A stretch of 64,000 nt of DNA from Eubacterium sp. (lineage in GTDB: Bacteria; Bacillota; Clostridia; Lachnospirales; Lachnospiraceae). This document shows, piece after piece, positions 34,219-42,097 of this stretch. Position 1 is the first letter of the stretch; each line of letters starts with the position of its first letter. Made by a program: the position numbers and the translations under genes. Location: contig JAILOU010000007.1 of the NCBI GenBank assembly GCA_024690665.1, forward strand, positions 18,595 through 82,594, in the 5' to 3' direction. The notes beneath the pieces were generated by a model. That model was not told the DNA's origin. It saw nothing but the letters and a program-made list of their open reading frames with translations, and ran no database searches.

Positions 34219-34782
34219 CTATTTCTTTCCTTTCGGTGGCGTCTTTGCCTTCGAGGTCTTACCTTTTGCTTTCGGTTCCTTTTTTGGCGGTTCCGTTTTC
34301 TTCGGCTCTTCTGCCTTCTTTGGCTCTTCTGCCTTCTTTGGCTCCTCTGCCTTCTTTGGCTCCTCTGCCTTCTTCGGCTCCTCTGCCTTCTTCGGCTCTT
34401 CCACCTTCAATGGTACTACCGCCTTCTTTGGCTCTTCTACCTTCTTTGGCGCTTCCGGCTTCTTAGGCTCTTTTGCCTTCTGATTCACTGACTGATACGG
34501 AACCGTTGGATTGCAAAAAACTTTCGCCATACTTTCTGCCGGCCTTGCAATCACAGATGCGGATACGAAATTGCCATATTTAATTGCCGCCGCCCTGGCA
34601 GCATCAACTCCGGCCTTTACTGCTCCGACATCGCCTACAATCTTCACGGTCATATAACCGCTTCCCCGGCTGTTTTCCAGCTCTAAGATCTTCACATTGG
34701 CTGCCTTGACCATAACGTCTGCAACCTCAATCGCTGTTGAGATTCCTCGTGTCTCAATAAGCCCTAACGCTTCTTGCATCAT
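34219..34782 (-). CDS. Hexameric shell protein with repetitive Lys/Glu/Pro tail
   Basis: A 187-residue protein: an N-terminal BMC-H domain (residues ~1-92, [66 protein letters not shown]) followed by a ~95-residue tail. The tail begins NQKAKEPKKPEAPKKVEEPKK, contains several tandem EEPKKA hexapeptides and ends in a basic stretch (KGKTSKAKTPPKGKK). Most BMC-H tails are under 15 residues. The tail should be disordered or polyproline-like with alternating charges and could link the shell to cytosolic or internal partners. The DNA repeats are 18 bp, so length variation would keep the frame. Lies between the vertex protein and the flavoprotein gene. Confidence 0.88.
   Translation of the reverse strand: MMQEALGLIETRGISTAIEVADVMVKAANVKILELENSRGSGYMTVKIVGDVGAVKAGVDAARAAAIKYGNFVSASVIARPAESMAKVFCNPTVPYQSVNQKAKEPKKPEAPKKVEEPKKAVVPLKVEEPKKAEEPKKAEEPKKAEEPKKAEEPKKAEEPKKTEPPKKEPKAKGKTSKAKTPPKGKK
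34297..34404. repeat. 18-bp tandem repeats encoding EEPKKA hexapeptides
   Basis: Six consecutive units of the type ggctcTtctgccttcttt (on the plus strand), with scattered synonymous changes and further degenerate copies to ~34475. They form the tail of the shell protein gene on the minus strand. Confidence 0.85.
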
Positions 34783-34783
34783 C

Positions 34784-35317
34784 TCACCTTCCTTCCGTAT
34801 CTAACTCAATTTCAATTCCATATTCCAAGATTGTTCTGATATAGCCCATTATTGTTCGTTGGTACGCTTCCGGTTCCTTTCCGGTAAATGGCTCAAGAGC
34901 CCCTCGCGCTACCACAACATCGATTCCCTCTTCCATTGCCCTTGTGATTATCTTCGTTTCGGGTATATCCGATATCCCAAGTGCACACTTTGCCAGTACC
35001 GGCCTGGGAAAGAGCGGGAATACTATCTTGTCATATAAAAACGGTTCACGAAATAACTTTTGCGGACTTACAATCCGCTTGCACAGATTGCAAACTTCTT
35101 TTACAAATTCCTCGCAGTCTAGTTGCTGCTCCACGGCGACAAGCGTAATCTCGCATGCCCTTTCTGCCCTCAGGGCTCTTAATGTTTTTACACATCTTTT
35201 CTTATCACTTCCGGAGTACACAACTACTACTTTCTCTTCTTGAGGATTCATAAGATCCACAGTCAGCTCCATTACCCGTTCTATTAATGATCGTAATTGT
35301 TTTTCACTTATTTCCAT
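34784..35317 (-). CDS. Microcompartment-associated flavoprotein-like protein
   Basis: A 177-residue protein. The first ~20 residues (MEISEKQLRSLIERVMELTVDL) are an amphipathic helix like an encapsulation peptide. The rest resembles the small flavoproteins (phosphopantothenoylcysteine decarboxylase fold) found in many microcompartment loci: VVVVYSGSDKK, VEQQLDCEEFVKEVCNLCKRI, YDKIVFPLFPRPVLAKCALGISDIPETKIITRAMEEGIDVVVARGA. A PduM-like structural role is an alternative of similar size. Function not established; it is inside the operon between shell genes. Flavin binding is inferred only. Confidence 0.6.
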   Translation of the reverse strand: MEISEKQLRSLIERVMELTVDLMNPQEEKVVVVYSGSDKKRCVKTLRALRAERACEITLVAVEQQLDCEEFVKEVCNLCKRIVSPQKLFREPFLYDKIVFPLFPRPVLAKCALGISDIPETKIITRAMEEGIDVVVARGALEPFTGKEPEAYQRTIMGYIRTILEYGIEIELDTEGR

Positions 35318-35336
35318 GGGTCACCTCAATATGATT

Positions 35337-35421
35337 AGGCAAAGACTGCCCACAGGCAGCCTTCGCCCAAAGTCTGCCATCTTCTGTGAAGTCAAGACTC
35401 GCTCGCGGAGCTTGTACTCCG
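35337..35421 (-). promoter_or_regulatory. Intercistronic hairpins upstream of the flavoprotein gene
   Basis: The 110-bp gap after the pduA-like gene holds a CGGAG/CTCCG stem with 6-nt loop (35406-35421) and an imperfect GGCAGACTTTGGG / CAAAGACTGCC structure (35339-35378). Such hairpins after highly expressed shell genes commonly reduce downstream transcript levels or mark a processing site. Confidence 0.45.
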
Positions 35422-35427
35422 ACTGAG

Positions 35428-35712
35428 TTAATCAACTAATGACTTCGGAATAATCTTCTCTGTATCCATGTGTGGACGAGGAATAACGTGAATTGATACA
35501 ACCTCTCCAACTGCTTTTGCTGCAGCTGCGCCTGCATCTGTTGCTGCTTTTACAGCTCCTACATCACCTCTGACCATGACTGTTACAAGTCCTGATCCAA
35601 TCTTCTCATAACCGCACAGAGAAACATTTGCTGCTTTTACCATCGCATCTGCTGCCTCAATTGCGCCTACAAGTCCTTTTGTTTCGACCATACCTAATGC
35701 ATCTGCATTCAT
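35428..35712 (-). CDS. pduA: PduA/EutM-type hexameric shell protein
   Basis: A 94-residue BMC-H protein: [89 protein letters not shown]. The pore loop KIGSG is of the PduA/EutM type (small polar pore for diols). The tail is short. Strong ribosome binding site (GGAGG) and the long downstream gap suggest it is the major facet protein. Confidence 0.96.
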   Translation of the reverse strand: MNADALGMVETKGLVGAIEAADAMVKAANVSLCGYEKIGSGLVTVMVRGDVGAVKAATDAGAAAAKAVGEVVSIHVIPRPHMDTEKIIPKSLVD

Positions 35713-35736
35713 ATCTTTACCTCCTTAAATCAATTG

Positions 35737-36546
35737 TTAAATATATGGTTGTGTTGTTGACTCCGGCTCACCGCCAAGGGAACCAAGAAGTTTTTTGCCA
35801 ACTTCGATTGCCGCTCTAACGGCCTGACGAACAGCACCGGAATCACCTGTAAATGTCAAAATACACTCGTTCGAATAACTTGTTCCGCCATTACCCGGAG
35901 AAGAATATCCGATTACTTCAACATTCGCTGCTTTTACAGCCGTATCTGCAAGAATTGCTCCAATCGCTGCAGGTCCTGCACAGGTCATTCCCCATGCTCT
36001 GCCGTGTGTTGCGCCCATTGCCTTTTCCAGACAATAACTTGCTCTTGCCGTATACTGAAACTCAAGATGTCCTGCTTCATTTCCATATACATCTCCAAAG
36101 TATTTTGGAAGTACGTTAAGCGCAATCTCAACTGCTCTTCTCGCATCTGATACATCTTCTGCACCGATGATAATCAAAGAACCATGTCCTGCTCCGCCCT
36201 TTGTATCTCTTGGAAGTTCCACAGAAATCACCTGTGTATTCGTTGCTTTTACTGCTTCGTCCACAGCCATAATCTGTGGGCCTGCTCCTGTTCGACCTCC
36301 GATAATACCAATCGAACGGTATTTACCAAGCTTCATTACTTCTGTAAGCATTGGGTCAACACTTGCGATGACAAGCCCGATCGTATCGCCAATGGCTGTT
36401 CCCACAAACTCTGTAAGTCCCACATTGTCCACGTTGCATGCATCACATGCCGGCGCGGTTGATGATGCGCTTGCAGATGCAGTTTGAGTAGCTGCAAGTT
36501 CATCAGAAACCTGCTTCATTACTTTTTCAATTAACTGCTGATCCAT
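35737..36546 (-). CDS. pduB: PduB-like trimeric shell protein
   Basis: A 269-residue BMC-T protein with two BMC domains (residues ~45-145 and ~150-265). The N-terminal helix MDQQLIEKVMKQVSDELAATQ followed by a Thr/Ala/Ser linker and Cys-rich CDACNVDNV resembles the PduB N-terminus that ties shell to core. Core motifs: FVGTAIGDTIGLVIASVD, KYRSIGIIGGRTGAGPQIMAVDEAVKATN, HGSLIIIGAEDVSDARRAVEIAL, GPAAIGAILADTAVKAANVEVIGYSSPGNGGTSYSNE. Between pduA and the activase, 24-bp gaps. Confidence 0.94.
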   Translation of the reverse strand: MDQQLIEKVMKQVSDELAATQTASASASSTAPACDACNVDNVGLTEFVGTAIGDTIGLVIASVDPMLTEVMKLGKYRSIGIIGGRTGAGPQIMAVDEAVKATNTQVISVELPRDTKGGAGHGSLIIIGAEDVSDARRAVEIALNVLPKYFGDVYGNEAGHLEFQYTARASYCLEKAMGATHGRAWGMTCAGPAAIGAILADTAVKAANVEVIGYSSPGNGGTSYSNECILTFTGDSGAVRQAVRAAIEVGKKLLGSLGGEPESTTQPYI

Positions 36547-36569
36547 TTTTTTCCTCCATTCTTATTCTT

Positions 36570-37490
36570 TTAACCAATTCGACAGTTTACTCCGCACTGT
36601 TCCACTACCTCTTTTAGGGCGTTGATGTCATCTTTTTCAAGCATCTTAACCCCCTGAAGGCTATAATCCCTGCCCAGCATCTTGTATTTGTTTTCCCCAA
36701 AGGAATGATAGGGCAATAGATTAACTCCTTTTAAATGGTTTTGGTCTAGTGTCTTTGCAAATTCTGCAATCTGTAAAATATCTTCTTTCTTATCATTACA
36801 TCCCGGAATAACCGGTACTCTTACCATGATATCTGTAATCTGAGAGATAAGCTTTACGCCCGGAAGAATCTTGTCATTGGAAACCCCGGTATACTGCTCA
36901 TGCACTTGTGCATTCATGCTTTTCACATCCGTCAACGCCAGATCTACATGTGGCAGTACCTCTCGAATCACTTCTTCACTCGCACATGCCGTTGTTTCTA
37001 TTGCAGTGTTCCAGCCTTGTGCATGTGCCGCCTTTAACAGTTCTTTTGCAAATTCATGCTGTACAAGCGGCTCTCCTCCGGATATGGTCAGTCCTCCTCC
37101 GGAACGCCTGTAATTGGTTCCGTCTTTTTTTAGCTCCTTCACAACTTCCTGCACGCTCATTTTTTTACCTTTCATGATCAATGCACCAACCGGGCACACT
37201 AAAGAACATTCTCCGCAGCCGACACACTTGTTATGGTCAATCAGCGCTTTGTTGTCAGAACTAATTGCTCCTTGTTTGCAAACGGAAAGACAGGCACCAC
37301 AGTGGATACATTCAAGTTCATTGAACATCACCACCGGTCTTAATAACTGTGATTCCGGATTTGAACACCATATACATCGCAAAGGACACCCATTTAAAAA
37401 CACAATCGTACGGATTCCGGGACCATCATTGACAGAGAATCTCTGTATATCAAATACAAGTCCTTCTAATGCGTAATTAATCTGGTCCAT
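36570..37490 (-). CDS. Glycyl-radical enzyme activase (radical SAM)
   Basis: A 306-residue radical SAM protein. CPLRCIWC (~residues 36-43) holds the catalytic [4Fe-4S]; an inserted ferredoxin domain carries two more clusters (CIHCGACLSVCKQGA and CVGCGECSLVCPVGA); then SGGEPLVQHEFAKELLKAA and KSMNAQVHEQYTGV. It makes the glycine radical on the dehydratase encoded 17 bp upstream, using SAM, which the operon's own metK can supply. Full length. Confidence 0.95.
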   Translation of the reverse strand: MDQINYALEGLVFDIQRFSVNDGPGIRTIVFLNGCPLRCIWCSNPESQLLRPVVMFNELECIHCGACLSVCKQGAISSDNKALIDHNKCVGCGECSLVCPVGALIMKGKKMSVQEVVKELKKDGTNYRRSGGGLTISGGEPLVQHEFAKELLKAAHAQGWNTAIETTACASEEVIREVLPHVDLALTDVKSMNAQVHEQYTGVSNDKILPGVKLISQITDIMVRVPVIPGCNDKKEDILQIAEFAKTLDQNHLKGVNLLPYHSFGENKYKMLGRDYSLQGVKMLEKDDINALKEVVEQCGVNCRIG

Positions 37491-37507
37491 AGCTCATTCT
37501 CCTTTGA

Positions 37508-40108
37508 CTAGCATCCTCCTGCGCTAAACTCATGCTCGGTACGCTCGATAATGTTATCCTGTACCTCTTTTGCCAGGGTGACAAAGTGAGCACTGTATCC
37601 GGCAACTCGAACTACCAGGTCTTTGTGAAGTTCCGGATGCTGCTGTGCATCAATCAGGGTCTGACGATCGATGACATTGAACTGTACGTGCATTCCCTTA
37701 TGGTCAAAGTAGCTACGTACAACGGATGCGAAATTCATAAGTCCCTCATCTCCTGCAACTGCGGATGGGGTAAACTTCTGATTGTAAAGCGTTCCGTTTG
37801 AGAAATACTCATGGTCTAACTTCGCAACAGAATTGGTTGCTGCTGTAGGGCCACTGACATCCTTACCTGCTCTTGGTGATACACCGTCTGCCAAAGGTGT
37901 TGTTGCAAGTCGTCCATCCGGAAGTGCTGCAACATCCTTACCAAAGAGTACATTGGCAGATACCGGATAGCATCCTGCCTGGAACTGACCGCCTCTTGGG
38001 TTGGTATATTTTTCTACCTCTGCACTGTAGATGCGGGCAACTCTTGCGGATACATAATCCGTCTCATCAATATCGTTACCGTACCATTCTGTCTTCTCCA
38101 TCAGGCGCTTGATTGCAAAATAATCTGCTCCGCCGCCGCATGAAGTGCATTCATTCATATTCTGGTTAACAGCGCTTGTTACCGTTGCCAAATCAACAGA
38201 ACCGTTGCTGCTAAGAATCTTCTTCACGATCTCATAGACTTTTTGTTCATCGCTCTGCGTAGCCTGTGTTGTTGCCGGCATAACACCGCCATTCATTCTT
38301 GCTGCGTCAAATTCTCTTTCTGCCTGTGTAGAGCTGTCTACCGGATATCCAAAGTTGTGATCAAGCGCATCCTTTAACTGTGCAACTGTAATCTCCTTAT
38401 TTTCGAAGATATGCTTTTGCATTGCGTATGCGGAATCACCAACGTCTACTACACCAAATGCCTGCGGACCGGTAAAGTTATAGATTGCTCCACCTTCTTC
38501 CACTGTCATGCCTCGTCCGATACAATCATCAACAAGTGCTGACAGGAATGGAAGCTGGTCTCTTTCCATATGTGCAAGGTCTACTGCATTGTCTGCTTCC
38601 ACCAAATGGTATACGAAGTATTCCATCTGCTTTTTAAATGCTGTAAAGAAATCTTCGATGTCTGTCCAGTCTTTCATCTCACCGGTTACCGGGCCAAGCT
38701 GCTTATTGCCGACTCTACCGTTGTTCATGGTGATTTCCATTACCTTTGCCACATTAAAGAATGCTGCATCATGCCATCCTTCTGTCTTGTGCGGACACTG
38801 TGGTTCCACGCAGCCGATGATACAATAGTTTCTTGCATCCTCAAGCTTGACGCCGCGGTTGACAAGGGATGGGATAATAACCTCATCGTTGTACATTGCC
38901 GGCACGCCAAGTCCAAGTCTTGCAAGCTCGCATGCGCGATATAAGAACTCGTCCGGTGTATTTTCATGTACTCGGATGGAGAACGAAGGTGCCGGGAGAC
39001 GAACATGGGCACAAGCTTCCATACACATATAGGAAATATCATTGGTAATATCTCTACCGAGCTCATCCTGACCACCAACTCCCAGATTCTGGAAGATTGC
39101 ATATCCTGCAAATGCCTGATCGGAGATGGCATCACGAGTCTTATTCAAATCGTTTAACTTTACCCAGATACAGTCAATCAGTTCCTGAGCGAATTCTTTT
39201 GTAATGTTTTTATCATCTCTAAAATACGGATACATATAAGTATCAAATCTACCCGGTGAAATAGAATGTCCGGATGATTCAATCTGAAGCATCAACTGTA
39301 CAAACCAGAACGCCTGGCATGCTTCGTAAAAATTCGTTGCTCCATGTTCCGGTACTCGCTCACAGTTCGCTGCAATCTGAAGAAGCTCCTGCTTTCTTGT
39401 AGGATTCATCTCTGTTTGTGCCATCTGTCTTGCCTTTTCTGCATAACGATGAGCAAATTTGATTGCCGCCGTGTAAGTAATGATCACAGCGTTATAGAAC
39501 TGCTGTTTTTTCATATACGCAGGATCCATGCGGTCCATCTTCTCCATTGCGCATACAACTTCTTCTATGACACCGCGAAATCCTTTTTGAATAATCTTTC
39601 CATAGTCAACGCATACATGGCCAACACCGCCGTAGTAGTAATTACCAACGGTAAACACACCATTGTTCTGACAATCCTTTGTTTCCTCAGACATATAAGA
39701 AGTTGCCAGATCGCTGACGGTCTTTCCCGGCCAGTAAAGAAATGCCTCGTGAAGCTTAGCCGCAACATCTTTTGGAATCTTAAATGGATCGGCCATTCTT
39801 GTTTCCATTGTGTCGAACTCTGCTTCCACCCAGTCATAGGAATATTCCGGTGTAATCTGACAAGATCTTGGATGAACTGTAAGTGATCCGACGATTAATT
39901 CATCATCTCGAATCGTTACCGGTAATTCCGTAAATAACTTCTCTGCTACTTTTGCGCGGCGCATAACATTAGGAAGACCCTCTGTTTCCTTATACGCCTC
40001 CGTTGCGAGAACCGCTCTTTCCGCTTCTACTTCCGGAAATGCGGTTACGATAACATTGGCCAGACGCTTAACTCGGTCTGTCGGTTCTGTAAAACCTTTT
40101 GCTATCAT
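37508..40108 (-). CDS. Glycyl-radical (B12-independent) diol dehydratase
   Basis: An 866-residue glycyl-radical enzyme. The C-terminal radical loop is VVRVAGYSAHFVTL (Gly ~841); the thiyl cysteine is in NYCIIGCVEPQCPH, with the Glu two residues later. FTVGNYYYGGVGHVCVDYG contains a His that aligns with His164 of Clostridium butyricum glycerol dehydratase and is not expected in choline lyase; SSGHSISPGRFD carries the corresponding Ser. So propane-1,2-diol or glycerol is the probable substrate; the PocR kinase and pduQ/pduP/pduL favour 1,2-propanediol. No N-terminal extension of the type seen in some compartment CutC proteins. GGAGG is 8 nt before the ATG. Confidence 0.93.
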   Translation of the reverse strand: MIAKGFTEPTDRVKRLANVIVTAFPEVEAERAVLATEAYKETEGLPNVMRRAKVAEKLFTELPVTIRDDELIVGSLTVHPRSCQITPEYSYDWVEAEFDTMETRMADPFKIPKDVAAKLHEAFLYWPGKTVSDLATSYMSEETKDCQNNGVFTVGNYYYGGVGHVCVDYGKIIQKGFRGVIEEVVCAMEKMDRMDPAYMKKQQFYNAVIITYTAAIKFAHRYAEKARQMAQTEMNPTRKQELLQIAANCERVPEHGATNFYEACQAFWFVQLMLQIESSGHSISPGRFDTYMYPYFRDDKNITKEFAQELIDCIWVKLNDLNKTRDAISDQAFAGYAIFQNLGVGGQDELGRDITNDISYMCMEACAHVRLPAPSFSIRVHENTPDEFLYRACELARLGLGVPAMYNDEVIIPSLVNRGVKLEDARNYCIIGCVEPQCPHKTEGWHDAAFFNVAKVMEITMNNGRVGNKQLGPVTGEMKDWTDIEDFFTAFKKQMEYFVYHLVEADNAVDLAHMERDQLPFLSALVDDCIGRGMTVEEGGAIYNFTGPQAFGVVDVGDSAYAMQKHIFENKEITVAQLKDALDHNFGYPVDSSTQAEREFDAARMNGGVMPATTQATQSDEQKVYEIVKKILSSNGSVDLATVTSAVNQNMNECTSCGGGADYFAIKRLMEKTEWYGNDIDETDYVSARVARIYSAEVEKYTNPRGGQFQAGCYPVSANVLFGKDVAALPDGRLATTPLADGVSPRAGKDVSGPTAATNSVAKLDHEYFSNGTLYNQKFTPSAVAGDEGLMNFASVVRSYFDHKGMHVQFNVIDRQTLIDAQQHPELHKDLVVRVAGYSAHFVTLAKEVQDNIIERTEHEFSAGGC

Positions 40109-40244
40109 TTAAATACCCTCCTTTTTCTCATTTTTTAGCGGCTGTATTTCATTTCCTTCACCCCAATATTCGAAGGTGCCGCCTTTGTATTGACATGTTA
40201 AATTATGACATAGGTGCTTTTAAAACCACCTACACATTTAAAAC

Positions 40245-40715
40245 CTACTTAGGTAAAATTGAAACCGAATTCCAGGGAAGCACATCTCCTTGTTCACTTA
40301 AATACTCTAAGATGTCTGCCACCCCTTCTCCGGTAACCGAATCTATAAAGAAGATCTTCTTACATCCGGTCAGGCGCAGCCACTGCTCCGCCATATCCAC
40401 TCTGGCTCCCGGAGCGTGTATCTTGGTTACGATTCCAATTACCTCTCTGGTTGCTAATGCTGCAATATTCGGACTGTACACCGAATACTCTTCAGTCGAG
40501 CTCATCATCAGTCCTATCACATCTGCCTCATATGCATAAAGTATGATTCCATTGGCAAGTGTTCGATTCTCACAATACTCACCCGGCGTGTCAATGATCA
40601 CATCATAGTGATTGACATATTGCGTCTTGTGATAGGAGATTTGTTTTCCTTTTAAAGCCTGCGTCAGTGTTGTCTTGCCGGTTCCCGTACGTCCGATTAA
40701 GATGATTTTTTTCAT
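40245..40715 (-). CDS. eutP: EutP/PduV-like GTPase
   Basis: A 156-residue P-loop protein: MKKIILIGRTGTGKTTLTQAL (Walker A, GRTGTGKT), VIIDTPGEYCENR (DTPGE, G3), IGIVTKIHAPGARVDMAEQWL (TKxD-type G4 replaced by TKIH). PduV is associated with compartment positioning; some EutP proteins show acetate kinase activity. Start set at 40715 since AAAGG lies 10 nt before that ATG; a GTG three codons earlier overlaps the upstream stop region. A 136-bp gap with the TAGGTG/CACCTA dyad (40211-40232) separates it from the dehydratase gene. Confidence 0.92.
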   Translation of the reverse strand: MKKIILIGRTGTGKTTLTQALKGKQISYHKTQYVNHYDVIIDTPGEYCENRTLANGIILYAYEADVIGLMMSSTEEYSVYSPNIAALATREVIGIVTKIHAPGARVDMAEQWLRLTGCKKIFFIDSVTGEGVADILEYLSEQGDVLPWNSVSILPK

Positions 40716-40720
40716 AAGCG

Positions 40721-41095
40721 TCACGCCTTTGTGATTTTACAGACCGAGAACCCCATTTCCCGCTCTGCATACATCAGTACTGTCTCCCACGCCATTGACA
40801 CATCCGCGATCTTTCCTGTTATAATGAGCGTCCCGCTGAATCGATCGATAAATCCAATCTCGATTCTCGCTCTTTTCATCGCGATGTCGGCAGCTATGAT
40901 TGCGGTCTCACTCGGGGAAAGCGTCATTACTCCTATTGCTGCCTTGTTATAATCAATCGTAGGATCTAATCCTAATTTCTGGTAAATCAATTCGTTTGGA
41001 CTAGAGATTACATGTGCCATCGTGATTTGTTTTCCCGGCACTGCTTCTTGAATAATTCTTGTAAGTCCTCCGCCATCTATGTTCCACTGTTTCAT
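40721..41095 (-). CDS. PduU/EutS-type permuted hexameric shell protein
   Basis: A 124-residue circularly permuted BMC-H protein: TRIIQEAVPGKQITMAHVISSPNELIYQKLGL, IGVMTLSPSETAIIAADIAMKRARIEIGFIDRFSGTLIITGKIADVSMAWETVLMYAEREMGF. The N-terminal beta-strand that closes the pore in PduU/EutS is present. Second gene of the operon, after the facilitator. Confidence 0.94.
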   Translation of the reverse strand: MKQWNIDGGGLTRIIQEAVPGKQITMAHVISSPNELIYQKLGLDPTIDYNKAAIGVMTLSPSETAIIAADIAMKRARIEIGFIDRFSGTLIITGKIADVSMAWETVLMYAEREMGFSVCKITKA

Positions 41096-41117
41096 AAAAC
41101 CATCCTGCTTTCTTTTT

Positions 41118-41846
41118 TTATCCTAATGCCGCCATACATGCATTTATGGCAAATACCGCCAGAACACCTCCGACTGTACTTCCCACCAGGTTGACAACAA
41201 GCTGATATCCCCAATCTACTTTTTCTCCATTCTTTTGTGGAATTGGGATCAGTGCAAACCAGATACTACTGAATACAGAACGCATCGCATTCATAGAGAA
41301 CCCGGTCAGGTCAAGAGTAAGCGATAACAAGAATACAGCGGCGAATCCGATTGCACCAAGCTGCAGCGCAACGGTCTTTCCGTCCATAACTTTTCCTGCT
41401 CCCAGTACCAAAAACAAAAACACAAATGTTGCACATACTTCCTGGAAGAAGTTCAGCACCATATGTTTTTCTACCGGATATGCTGAGAAAATACCTCTCT
41501 TAGAAATTCCCTCACTTGCTTTAAAACTGTCATGGAAATTAAGAACAGTAAGTCCTACTGCCGATCCTGCTGCCAAAAACTCCATCAGCAGATACATACA
41601 TGCCTGCGCTCCGGTAATCCCTCCGGAAAACAGCATTCCAAATACAACCCCCGGATTCAGAAGTGCCGGTCCTCCAAGTACAACTGCGATACATAGTCCA
41701 AATCCAACTGACAAAGACCATGCAAATGACAGTTCCACGAAGTTAAGTTTGCCGATCAGCGTTTTCTTTAATGTAATATTGCTCATGTAACAATATCCAC
41801 CAAGCAAAAATACCAGGCTACCGACAAATTCCGATAAATAAATCAT
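41118..41846 (-). CDS. MIP-family channel (PduF-like), atypical pore motifs
   Basis: A 242-residue membrane protein with six predicted helices, beginning MIYLSEFVGSLVFLLGGYCYM. The aquaporin half-helix motifs are present but changed: first NPA is NPG (ALLNPGVVFG), second NPA-R is NAM-R (SMNAMRSVF), retaining the Arg of the selectivity filter. As the first gene of the compartment operon it is the probable entry route of the diol, like PduF. The alternative is a divergent small-solute channel. The operon promoter must lie upstream, within 41847-42000. Confidence 0.8.
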   Translation of the reverse strand: MIYLSEFVGSLVFLLGGYCYMSNITLKKTLIGKLNFVELSFAWSLSVGFGLCIAVVLGGPALLNPGVVFGMLFSGGITGAQACMYLLMEFLAAGSAVGLTVLNFHDSFKASEGISKRGIFSAYPVEKHMVLNFFQEVCATFVFLFLVLGAGKVMDGKTVALQLGAIGFAAVFLLSLTLDLTGFSMNAMRSVFSSIWFALIPIPQKNGEKVDWGYQLVVNLVGSTVGGVLAVFAINACMAALG

Positions 41847-42097
41847 TTCATCCTTCCTTTCTTTTTTTCAGTTATTTCCCCGATTACGTTATACATTAAG
41901 TAATTTTTTCGTCTTTTAACAGATAATATACAAACTATAAAATGAAAAATCTTCACTCTCCGCAATGGTTTGAATTTTACATTTTTAAGTTTCCCATGTT
42001 TCTGTATCTGTCTTTTTTTCTTTGCTAAACTATACGGATAAAAAGGATTACTGACCGGCCTCATATATGAGGCCTTAGCGATTATAAGGAGGAATGC
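41847..42097. other. Divergent promoter region between the compartment operon and nifJ
   Basis: A/T-rich 251-bp interval. It should contain the leftward compartment promoter and the rightward nifJ promoter, but no box pair is convincing by eye. It includes the palindrome at 42057-42074. The open frame spanning 41843-42064 on the minus strand lacks codon character and is not called. Confidence 0.4.
42057..42074 (+). promoter_or_regulatory. Perfect palindrome in the nifJ leader
   Basis: GGCCTCATATATGAGGCC, 18 bp, perfect, ending 11 bp before the AAGGAGG of nifJ. It can be an mRNA hairpin or a repressor site. Confidence 0.5.

Noticed and set aside
34106-34483. Plus-strand open frame with FFGSSA repeats
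   Set aside because: It is the mirror of the 18-bp repeat tail of the shell protein gene on the minus strand.
37508-40108. Choline trimethylamine-lyase (CutC)
   Set aside because: The GGVGH motif and the PocR, pduQ and pduL context fit diol dehydratase; no choline-specific neighbours were seen.
41843-42064. 73-codon open frame upstream of the facilitator gene
   Set aside because: Basic, low-complexity translation, spans the divergent promoter region, no ribosome binding site.
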